DNA of 9,580 nt from JAUVKT01 sp964634565 (lineage in GTDB: Bacteria > Bacteroidota > Bacteroidia > Bacteroidales > VadinHA17), in the NCBI GenBank assembly GCA_964634565.1, contig CAZWLP010000085.1:1-9580 (forward strand), given 5' to 3'. The position numbers were made by a program, and so were the translations under genes. The notes under the pieces are model-generated. The model was not told where the DNA came from, did no database searches, and was given only the letters and a program-made list of their open reading frames with translations. Shown piece after piece: positions 1 through 6,168 of the stretch (position 1 is its first letter; each line of letters begins with the position of its first letter).

Positions 1-18
1 GCCCTACGCCTGATTCCT

Positions 19-1707
19 CTATTTCTCCTTAAACTTATCTCCGGTTTCCTTAACAATCTTCTCATACCATTCGGCCGGGTAGCCAACATATTCTACTTTT
101 GCATTTACCCTGTTATAGCCTTCCGGTATTTCCTGCTTCTCTTTCTTATTACCATCAAGGTATTTAGCAAAAAGGTAGCCATAGAATTTCTTCCATATCT
201 CCGTGGTTTTATTGCCTGCCATAACTGAATAGTCAGTAAGATATTTTACTGCCAGCTCAGGATCTTCCTGGTATATCTTACTGGCAATTTTATCAATCTC
301 CTGTGTCTCGTCGATATATCCCAGCTCGACCTTCCTCTGTATTGTTTTTATGTCTTCTTCAACGAGCGACCTTTTATTGTAGGCGTAGTTCGATACCTGG
401 TTGAATACCCAGAATGCAGCGTCGTTGGTAAAGTCCATCATATCACCTGTGCCGACAGCATAAGATTCGGGTACCTCTGTCATGCCACAGTACATAGGAG
501 AATAGGCTGTATAATAAGTGTCATCTACACCAAACCATAGTATACCGCCAACAGGATCAGGCAGCCAGCTACGGCATTGGGCCACAAATGAAAATCCTGT
601 TTGCTGGGTGGATATTGCTCTCTCGTTAAAATAGGTTTCGCCATTTACCTCCCATGTCATTGGCCTTGCTCTCATTGTTGAACCAAAGGGTCCAGCGCCA
701 ATATCCTTAGACATATCCATAGGTGTATCCTGATAATAGTCTCTCATAAGTTCCATAATATCGTGAACACTGAGTTTCTTATCAGGTTTAATCCAGAGAG
801 GCATTTTGTTTGTAAGGTTTTCGCCCATTGCGTAATCAAGGAACTTATTCATTTCAGAGTTAACCTTGTTAAATCCGGCCCAGACCCTTGCTTCACAAAA
901 CCTTGCACCTCCGAAGTCCAGCGGCGCATAAACATCACTGAAGCTAAAGTCTTTATCTTTTCCATTATACCATCCAAAGTCCCTCGCAACATCTATTACA
1001 TCATAGGCATAGATTGTTTCTATATCCGGGTTGTTAATAAGATCAAATTGTTTTGAGGTAATTGATTTTTTCCCGTCTGCAAGTGGGAAGCTGGTTATCC
1101 TTGCCTGGTTGGCATGACCAGAAATATAACCATCAGGAATTCTTCTTGCCACCCAGACTGCTCCTTTTTTACCCGGACCCTTACCTATAAGTTCTAAAAT
1201 CCATACTTCGTTCGGATCTGCAATTGAGAATGATTCCCCGGAGCTATAATATCCGTAATTATCAACCAGGAATGAAAATGTCTGGATTGCTTCTCTTGCA
1301 TTTTTGGCACGCTGCAGTGTAATATAGATAAGACTGCCATAGTCAATTATACCTTCAGGATTTCTGAGTTCGCCTCTTCCACCGTAGGTTGTTTCACCAA
1401 TAGCCAGCTGGTGCTGGTTAATATTGCCCACCACATTGTAGGTATGGCTTACCTGAGGTATCTTACCCAGAAATTTACCCGTGTCCCATTCGTAAACATC
1501 GTGCATGCTTCCATCAGGCCAGTCAGTTTCCGGCCAGAAATATAGTTCTCCGTAAAGTACATGAGAGTCTGCCGAATAGGTAATCATAGTTGATCCGTCG
1601 GTACTGGCACCCTTACTTACCAGGAAATTGGTACATGCATCGGCTAAAGGCATAGCCAGACCTGCAATCATAATCGCTACAAGAAGCGTTAAACCTGTCT
1701 TTTTCAT
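19..1707 (-). CDS. Exported C69-family (dipeptidase/secernin-type) Ntn-hydrolase
   Basis: Predicted secreted or periplasmic peptidase of 562 residues. Residues 1-24 form a signal peptide: Lys-Lys, a hydrophobic core, then a small-residue end (LADA). The next residue is Cys25 (ACTNFLVSKGAS). In C69 peptidases an N-terminal Cys is the nucleophile, so signal cleavage would itself expose the catalytic residue. Other family-like segments are GETTYGGRGE (104-113), YGSLIYITLQRAKNAREAI (123-141), ADPNEVWILELIGKG (163-177) and GYISGHANQARI (193-204). Known members cleave dipeptides or related amides; the substrate here cannot be read from sequence. The -1 to -3 residues do not make a good lipobox, so a lipoprotein is less likely. 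The ATG lies 21 bases after the cutC stop on the same strand, so the two are probably co-transcribed with this gene second. The family call is firm; substrate and location are inference. Confidence 0.88.
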   Translation of the reverse strand: MKKTGLTLLVAIMIAGLAMPLADACTNFLVSKGASTDGSTMITYSADSHVLYGELYFWPETDWPDGSMHDVYEWDTGKFLGKIPQVSHTYNVVGNINQHQLAIGETTYGGRGELRNPEGIIDYGSLIYITLQRAKNAREAIQTFSFLVDNYGYYSSGESFSIADPNEVWILELIGKGPGKKGAVWVARRIPDGYISGHANQARITSFPLADGKKSITSKQFDLINNPDIETIYAYDVIDVARDFGWYNGKDKDFSFSDVYAPLDFGGARFCEARVWAGFNKVNSEMNKFLDYAMGENLTNKMPLWIKPDKKLSVHDIMELMRDYYQDTPMDMSKDIGAGPFGSTMRARPMTWEVNGETYFNERAISTQQTGFSFVAQCRSWLPDPVGGILWFGVDDTYYTAYSPMYCGMTEVPESYAVGTGDMMDFTNDAAFWVFNQVSNYAYNKRSLVEEDIKTIQRKVELGYIDETQEIDKIASKIYQEDPELAVKYLTDYSVMAGNKTTEIWKKFYGYLFAKYLDGNKKEKQEIPEGYNRVNAKVEYVGYPAEWYEKIVKETGDKFKEK

Positions 1708-1728
1708 ATTCTTACTTATAAATTTTTA

Positions 1729-2478
1729 TTATACAAAAGAGTCAATAATATCTCTTATTTTTCTGATTCTGTTTTCGTCGGCTATCTTTCTGCTGAACTC
1801 CTGGATATCCGGAATTCCACCCATAAATATATTTTGTTTTTGATAGCGCATTTTACTGTTTATGGTCCTGTGTCCTGTCAGGTGAAGCTCCACTGCTCCT
1901 GTTTCATTAATGATGCCGGCAATATTATTTTCATTTATTCCTGATCCTGGAATAATAATTATTCTGTTACCCGCCTTCTTAATAAGCTCTTTTATCAGAT
2001 TAATATTGTTAATAACAAGATTTGTGTGCCCTGAAGTCAGAATGCGATGGGCTCCGCATCTGATAATATCTTCCATGGCTGTAAATGGTTCTGATGTCAT
2101 ATCAAATGCCCTGTGGAAGGTTAATGGGAGTGGAGATGCGAGTTCAACCAGTTCTGATGTCCTTGGAATATCAATATGTCCATCAGCAGTCAGGATTCCG
2201 GTAACTATTCCGTCTGCGCCTTCTTCTCTGGCAATTCTGATGTCTTCTTTAATAATACTGAACTCGATATCGGAATATAAAAAATCACCTCCCCGTGGTC
2301 TTATCATTATATATAGTCCTATATTCAGTTCTTTTCTGGCAATTCTGATCGTTCCCGGTCCCGGAGTGGTTCCTCCTTCATATAGATTGCTGCATAACTC
2401 GACTCTGTCGGCTCCCGATCGCTCAGCTATAATTCCCGATTCAACTGAATCGATACAGATTTCAAGTATTCTTTTCAA
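1729..2478 (-). CDS. cutC: CutC family protein (PF03932-type TIM barrel)
   Basis: A 249-residue protein, nearly the length of E. coli CutC (about 248). Family motifs run along the whole barrel: LEICIDS at 5-11, GADRVELC at 22-29, MIRPRGGDF at 58-66, FHRAFD at 121-126, RILTSG at 145-150, PGSGI at 177-181 and VELH at 196-199. CutC proteins are cytoplasmic and were named for copper tolerance. In E. coli that phenotype was later attributed to the sRNA MicL, made from within the gene, so the biochemical role is uncertain and should not be taken as copper handling. The start is a TTG (2476-2478). No in-frame ATG lies between it and an upstream stop near 2524-2526, and the homology starts right at this residue. 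It is divergent from the nucleotidyltransferase and leads a probable two-gene transcript with the C69 peptidase. No clear minus-strand promoter was found in the short gap. Confidence 0.93.
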   Translation of the reverse strand: MKRILEICIDSVESGIIAERSGADRVELCSNLYEGGTTPGPGTIRIARKELNIGLYIMIRPRGGDFLYSDIEFSIIKEDIRIAREEGADGIVTGILTADGHIDIPRTSELVELASPLPLTFHRAFDMTSEPFTAMEDIIRCGAHRILTSGHTNLVINNINLIKELIKKAGNRIIIIPGSGINENNIAGIINETGAVELHLTGHRTINSKMRYQKQNIFMGGIPDIQEFSRKIADENRIRKIRDIIDSFV

Positions 2479-2524
2479 GATTGTATTTTTGAAAACAGGT
2501 CTAAAGGTAGTGATTTTTTTTTCT

Positions 2525-2532
2525 TAGTTTTG
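2525..2532 (+). promoter_or_regulatory. Candidate -7 element for the nucleotidyltransferase gene
   Basis: TAGTTTTG fits the Bacteroidota -7 consensus TAnnTTTG exactly. It would place transcription start near 2539, leaving a leader of about 55 bases before the ATG at 2595. No TTTG is found at the expected distance upstream (around 2501-2506 reads CTAAAG). A run of nine T residues (2514-2522) lies just before it. The support is therefore half of a promoter only. Confidence 0.4.
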
Positions 2533-2594
2533 TGACCTGATAAAGTTTGAAATCAGAATATAGTCCAGTTTTTAGAAACCTTATTTTTAAATAT

Positions 2595-3497
2595 ATGAAA
2601 CCTGTAATATTAGTCCTGGCAGCAGGAATGGGAAGCAGATACGGAGGTAATAAGCAACTTGATTCTGTTGGACCCAACGGAGAGACGATAATAGACTATT
2701 CAATCTATGATGCAAAAAGGGCAGGCTTTGGAAAGATAGTCTTTGTAATAAGAAGGAACATAGAAGAGCAGTTTATAGAGCAGTTTGTAAAGCCCATGAA
2801 GGGAGTTATAGATATCGACTATGTATTCCAGGACCTTGATGATCTGCCTGCCGGATTAAAGCCGGCAGCAGACAGAACTAAACCATGGGGTACAAGTCAT
2901 GCCATACTTGTGGCAAAGGATAAGATCAAAGAGCCTTTTGGGGTAATAAATTCGGATGATTATTATGGACTGGAAGCATATAAGATATTGTATGATTTTC
3001 TTACCGTTAATAATGATGATAATAACTTTTGTATTATAGGATATAAAATGGGTAATACCCTTTCTGAACATGGCGATGTTAACAGGGGTGTCTGTAAGGT
3101 AGATAGCAAGGGGCAACTGGTTGATATTGTTGAGACAAGAGAGATCGTTAAAAGGGAAGACGGTATCTTTGCTCCAGGAGCTGACGGTAGCATAATACAA
3201 TTTAAGCAAGACGATATAGTTTCAATGAACCTATGGGGATTTAAGACATCCTGCTTTAACTACCTCGAGGATGAATTTATTAAGTTTATTAATAGAAATA
3301 ATTCAAATATTAAGGCAGAGCTGGATATTCCTACTTCAATGGATGTTTTTGTAAAGAAGGGCGAAATAGTAATTGATGTGCTGATGACTGATTCGAAATG
3401 GATGGGAGTTACATATCAGAAAGATAAGCCCTTTGTTATTGAGGGTATTAAAAGAATGATATCTGCAGGAGTATATCCCGAAAAGCTCTGGGCTTAG
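2595..3497 (+). CDS. Sugar-phosphate nucleotidyltransferase (NTP_transferase family)
   Basis: A cytoplasmic enzyme of 300 residues, expected to join a sugar 1-phosphate to an NTP to give a nucleotide sugar and pyrophosphate. The N-terminal signature LAAGMGSRYGGNKQ (8-21) carries the nucleotide-binding Gly-rich loop, the catalytic Arg and the Lys. INSDDYYG (118-125) holds the Asp pair expected at the metal site. GTSHAILVAKD (near residue 100) is the usual base-recognition region. The start is taken at ATG 2595 because the signature normally begins a few residues from the N-terminus. A TTG at 2547 would add 16 unrelated residues. Both sugar and nucleotide specificity are unassigned. From memory, relatives in Bacteroidota often sit beside an aminoglycoside-phosphotransferase-like sugar kinase; none is here. 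It converges on the M23 gene with only 8 bases between the stops. Confidence 0.87.
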   Translation: MKPVILVLAAGMGSRYGGNKQLDSVGPNGETIIDYSIYDAKRAGFGKIVFVIRRNIEEQFIEQFVKPMKGVIDIDYVFQDLDDLPAGLKPAADRTKPWGTSHAILVAKDKIKEPFGVINSDDYYGLEAYKILYDFLTVNNDDNNFCIIGYKMGNTLSEHGDVNRGVCKVDSKGQLVDIVETREIVKREDGIFAPGADGSIIQFKQDDIVSMNLWGFKTSCFNYLEDEFIKFINRNNSNIKAELDIPTSMDVFVKKGEIVIDVLMTDSKWMGVTYQKDKPFVIEGIKRMISAGVYPEKLWA

Positions 3498-3505
3498 ATT
3501 GTGCT

Positions 3506-5209
3506 TTACCAGAAAAAGGTCGTTTCAAAAATCCTTTGATTGCCACATGCATCCTGAACAGTAAGTTCAAGACTGTGTCTTATATTGTGTTCAAGATTAT
3601 TTTTTTTGAAATTGTACTTTATCAAATCATTTTTGGGGTCCCATTCAAATAGAGCCCAGTTGCCATCTATCAGGCCAACATATTCTGATATCCCGCTGAA
3701 ATCGTCTTTTATACTTAAGCGCAGCTCTCCGAGTCCCTTTAAGTTGCTTTCCGGTGAGAAGTTCAGGGCTTCAATCTCCGGTGCAATAGTATCCATGCCT
3801 ATTGAATAAATACCAAAATCTCTTACAAATGCAGTAATAAAGCCCTCTCTGTAATCTCCTCCGACAAATGAGGCTTCATTATTATTAATTGATACGATAC
3901 ATGCCCGTGAGAGAAGCGTGGTGTCGGTTATTGCTGGCTTTATAGATAGCTCGAAGAATTTGTGTACAGGTACCGTAGGTGTATGCAAAAAGTGTATATC
4001 TGCAAGAAGAGTGCTATCGCCTGGTATTTTTTTATAGTCGAATGTTATAGTGTCATAAAAAGAATATTCAGGGAAAGATATTTTTATGTCGTGGTGAATA
4101 AATTCATTTTTCCTGTTATATGGCATAAGCTTACCTGCTTCTTTTATTTCACTTTCCAGAACAGCTATAGACGAATCTTTCTGTGCAGTAAAATTTACTC
4201 TGGATTGGTTTCCGGAATAATCACCTGCAATAATTACAATACTGTGTGGTTTATAATCAGGGAAACTGATTTTTCCGCCCTTGCTAACATTGTCATATAT
4301 AGACAGCTTATTATTGGGCGATAAGAAAGCTTTTTGAATATATGTGCCTGTTTTGGTATATTCTTCATAGTCAATATGGCTGTTAATATACCTGGTATTA
4401 CTGAAGGAGAATTCATCAAGTTTATGTCTGTAGATAAGGATGGTGTCGACAAACACTTCAAGCGACCTGATGCCACACTTGTTCCAGCTACCATTCAGAA
4501 AATCCCAGGCAGTAAGACCAATACCAAATTCGCCACTTACACTGACAGGCCTGTCAGAGCTGATTATGTAATTGCCTTTTGAGCCTGTAAGGGTATAAAA
4601 ACTTTTCTCCCTGCTGCCTTCAACCCTCGAATTTTTACCAAGGGGATAAACAGTGAGTTGCTTAAGTACAGGCTTTATATCATCTGTAATATTAAAAAAC
4701 TGTATTGGATCGACAGGATTTTCATTTGATGATTTTCTAACCTCAAAATGCAGGTGTGGACCCATTGACGCTCCGGAATTGCCAGAATAAGCAATTACCT
4801 GCCCCTGCCTGACGATAAAAGTCTTACTGTCTGGAAGAATATTTACGCTGAAGCTATTATTTTTATACTGATAATCAGTAACATAGCTCTCTATCTCGGG
4901 AATAAACCTGTCGAGATGACCGTATACAGTCGAATAGCCATTATTATGTCTTATATAGATAGCATTCCCGAATCCACCTGGACTAACACTTATCCTGTAA
5001 ATATATCCGTCTGCAACAGAGTGTACTTTTTTGCCGGTAACACCGTTGGTTTTGAAGTCTATACCTGAATGAAAATGCCCGGGCCTGAGTTCTCCAAAGT
5101 TAGCTGAAAGTGTAAGGGGAATTTCAAGAGGAGATGTAAAAAACTCTTTTTTATCACCCTCCACAAAACCAAATAATAATATAACAAGAAATATAGCTTT
5201 GAACATCAT
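3506..5209 (-). CDS. Exported M23-family metallopeptidase with long beta-rich C-terminal region
   Basis: A 567-residue protein with a short N-terminal hydrophobic segment (residues 3-16, signal peptide or anchor). The LytM/M23 domain covers roughly 27-175. HFHSGID places the first zinc ligands at His47 and Asp51, YGHLD has His98, and GPHLHFE gives His152 and the third ligand His154. All catalytic positions look intact, so it is probably an active peptidoglycan endopeptidase in the envelope. A stretch near 104-133 (YVTDYQYKNNSFSVN region) interrupts the usual short loop of the domain. Residues about 180-567 have no family I recognise. They look beta-rich, with a segment near the end (LSIKDDFSGISEYVG) resembling Ig-like or cadherin-like repeats. 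Two ATGs in tandem (5209 and 5206) make the exact start uncertain by one residue. A good promoter lies just upstream (5233-5263) with a leader of only about 17 bases. Confidence 0.9.
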   Translation of the reverse strand: MMFKAIFLVILLFGFVEGDKKEFFTSPLEIPLTLSANFGELRPGHFHSGIDFKTNGVTGKKVHSVADGYIYRISVSPGGFGNAIYIRHNNGYSTVYGHLDRFIPEIESYVTDYQYKNNSFSVNILPDSKTFIVRQGQVIAYSGNSGASMGPHLHFEVRKSSNENPVDPIQFFNITDDIKPVLKQLTVYPLGKNSRVEGSREKSFYTLTGSKGNYIISSDRPVSVSGEFGIGLTAWDFLNGSWNKCGIRSLEVFVDTILIYRHKLDEFSFSNTRYINSHIDYEEYTKTGTYIQKAFLSPNNKLSIYDNVSKGGKISFPDYKPHSIVIIAGDYSGNQSRVNFTAQKDSSIAVLESEIKEAGKLMPYNRKNEFIHHDIKISFPEYSFYDTITFDYKKIPGDSTLLADIHFLHTPTVPVHKFFELSIKPAITDTTLLSRACIVSINNNEASFVGGDYREGFITAFVRDFGIYSIGMDTIAPEIEALNFSPESNLKGLGELRLSIKDDFSGISEYVGLIDGNWALFEWDPKNDLIKYNFKKNNLEHNIRHSLELTVQDACGNQRIFETTFFW

Positions 5210-5232
5210 CCCCTAAAATTTACCTTAGCGTA

Positions 5233-5263
5233 CAAAACTATTATATAAGCAACGCTTCACAAA
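5233..5263 (-). promoter_or_regulatory. Bacteroidota-type promoter for the M23 gene
   Basis: Read on the minus strand, TTTG (5260-5263) is followed after exactly 19 bases by TAGTTTTG (5233-5240). Both elements match the phylum's TTTG / TAnnTTTG consensus fully. Transcription would start near 5226, about 17 bases before the first ATG. Confidence 0.72.
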
Positions 5264-5279
5264 CAATATTCATCATTTT

Positions 5280-5310
5280 TTTGAAAATACAACTATCTAT
5301 GGTATTTTTG
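5280..5310 (+). promoter_or_regulatory. Bacteroidota-type promoter for the coil-zapA operon
   Basis: TTTG (5280-5283) is followed after exactly 19 bases by TATTTTTG (5303-5310). Both elements match the consensus. Transcription would begin near 5317, about 13 bases before the ATG at 5330. It lies back to back with the M23 promoter, with the two -33 elements only 16 bases apart. Confidence 0.72.
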
Positions 5311-5329
5311 CGTTATAATAGTGTGTAGT

Positions 5330-5626
5330 ATGGCCGGACACGAACTGGACGAGTTGATACATTTAAAAAGCAGGGTAGCAGAGTTAATTAAAAGTTATAA
5401 GGCTTTAAGTTATGAACTCGCATCGGTAAGGTCAGAAAAGGAGGCTCTCAGCAGGGAGCTTGAAGTTAAGGAAGCAGAATTAGTTAATGTAAAAAGAGAA
5501 TTTGACAGAGTAAAGTTATCCGGGGCGATACTAGGCGATGGGAATGAGTCCCAGGATGCGAGAAAACGGATAAACGAATTAGTGCGGGAAATTGATAATT
5601 GTATTGCTCTTTTAAATAATATATAG
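5330..5626 (+). CDS. Small coiled-coil protein encoded upstream of zapA
   Basis: A 98-residue protein with no signal peptide or membrane segment. Residues about 4-65 are a continuous charged heptad-like helix rich in Leu, Glu, Lys and Arg, so a coiled coil is expected. A Gly-containing break (GAILGDGNESQ, about 67-77) is followed by a second short helix ending RINELVREIDNCIALLNNI. From memory this C-terminal motif is conserved in unnamed Bacteroidota proteins at this locus. The stop is 3 bases before zapA, so the two are surely co-transcribed. Position and architecture suggest a cell-division partner of ZapA, comparable to the small coil (TIGR02449 type) in front of zapA in many gammaproteobacteria, but that role is inference. 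ATG 5330 is preferred over an in-frame GTG at 5321, which would add only three residues and lies nearly at the predicted transcript start. Confidence 0.85.
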   Translation: MAGHELDELIHLKSRVAELIKSYKALSYELASVRSEKEALSRELEVKEAELVNVKREFDRVKLSGAILGDGNESQDARKRINELVREIDNCIALLNNI

Positions 5627-5629
5627 GCA

Positions 5630-5935
5630 ATGGATGATAAGCTTTCGATCAGAGTAAATGTTGCTGACAGGTATTATCCATTAAAGATTGACAGAGACAA
5701 CGAAGAGGATATCAGGAAGGCTGCCAGACTCATTAATGAAAAGGTTTTGCAGTACAAACAAAAATATGTTGACAAAGATATCCAGGATTTTTTAGCAATG
5801 GCATCGCTGCAATATGTGATAAGGATGCTTGAGCTGGAGAATAATAGCGAGAAGGAAGATTTATCTGAGTCTCTTAAGGAATTAACATCAGACATTGATG
5901 AAATTCTTGGAAAAAAGAGTAGTGAAGTTCTTTAA
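5630..5935 (+). CDS. zapA: Cell division protein ZapA
   Basis: A 101-residue cytoplasmic protein with the ZapA layout. A short N-terminal beta-rich head comes first (LSIRVNVADRYYPLKID, 4-20). The helix EEDIRKAARLINEKVLQYKQ (25-44) follows, then DIQDFLAMASLQYVIRMLELE (50-70), and a charged C-terminal coil. The DxxDxLAMxAL-type segment is the best family signature. ZapA tetramers bind and cross-link FtsZ filaments and stabilise the division ring. It is second in the transcript behind the small coil, 3 bases after its stop, and the candidate 6S RNA begins about 15 bases after the zapA stop. Confidence 0.88.
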   Translation: MDDKLSIRVNVADRYYPLKIDRDNEEDIRKAARLINEKVLQYKQKYVDKDIQDFLAMASLQYVIRMLELENNSEKEDLSESLKELTSDIDEILGKKSSEVL

Positions 5936-5950
5936 AATATGTTGAAATTG

Positions 5951-6151
5951 CCCGCAATGTTTCTTCATTCATTTTTGAAACTCAACACTTTAAAAATTGG
6001 AGTGAAGCTTAGTTTGACCAGGACAGGCCTCGTTTTCGGTTAGCCGAAAATCACGAGTAATCGTGACAGTGGAAGTCCGATCCAGACTGGCAGCTCCTTC
6101 CATTTAGATATGGGGTTTTTAAAAAGCTGAGGAGACATTTGCGGGTTTTTT
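5951..6151 (+). ncRNA. ssrS: 6S RNA (ssrS)
   Basis: The zapA-rny gap folds as one long rod. Bases 5951-5966 pair with 6129-6145 over 16 base pairs (two G-U, one bulged base at 6138), closing the ends of a molecule of about 195-200 bases, the usual 6S size. A T tract (6146-6151) directly follows, as for a factor-independent 3' end. Inside, 5972-5976 can pair with 6121-6125, TGGA (5998-6001) with TCCA upstream of 6112, AGCT (6006-6009) with AGCT, and CCAG (6018-6021) with CTGG. Unpaired sequence on both sides near 5977-5997 and 6105-6120 could form the central bubble that mimics an open promoter. Two perfect hairpins lie at the tip (6033-6050 and 6051-6066). 6S RNA sequesters housekeeping RNA polymerase holoenzyme in slow growth. 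Placement after zapA is known for 6S genes elsewhere. A weak -7-like TATGTTG (5938-5944) lies just upstream. The exact ends are estimates, and a covariance-model search would settle the call. Confidence 0.82.
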
Positions 6152-6168
6152 ATTTAAAAACGGGATAT

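Noticed and set aside
1..18. Terminator or start of another gene after the C69 peptidase
   Set aside because: Only 18 bases are visible, with no hairpin or coding signal that can be judged.
2484..2491. TATTTTTG, a full match to the -7 consensus, just upstream of cutC on the opposite strand
   Set aside because: No -33 element is at the right distance, and it would give the nucleotidyltransferase a leader of about 100 bases. The match at 2525-2532 is closer to the gene, and AT-rich gaps yield such matches by chance.
1910..2527. 205-codon open frame on the plus strand over cutC
   Set aside because: It lies opposite a gene with full CutC motifs, is Ile/Ser/Pro-rich in a way typical of antisense frames, and has no domain I recognise.
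2547..2594. N-terminal extension of the nucleotidyltransferase from TTG 2547
   Set aside because: The 16 extra residues resemble nothing in the family, and the nucleotide-binding signature already sits at the expected distance from ATG 2595.
5951..6155. Riboswitch or leader element of rny instead of 6S RNA
   Set aside because: The structure is closed end to end by its own stem with a T tract right after, the size fits 6S, and I recognise no riboswitch core. It remains the main alternative if the 6S model fails.
6139..6168. N-terminal extension of RNase Y from TTG 6139
   Set aside because: It lies inside the 3' stem arm and T tract of the candidate 6S RNA. ATG 6169 gives the usual family length and N-terminus.
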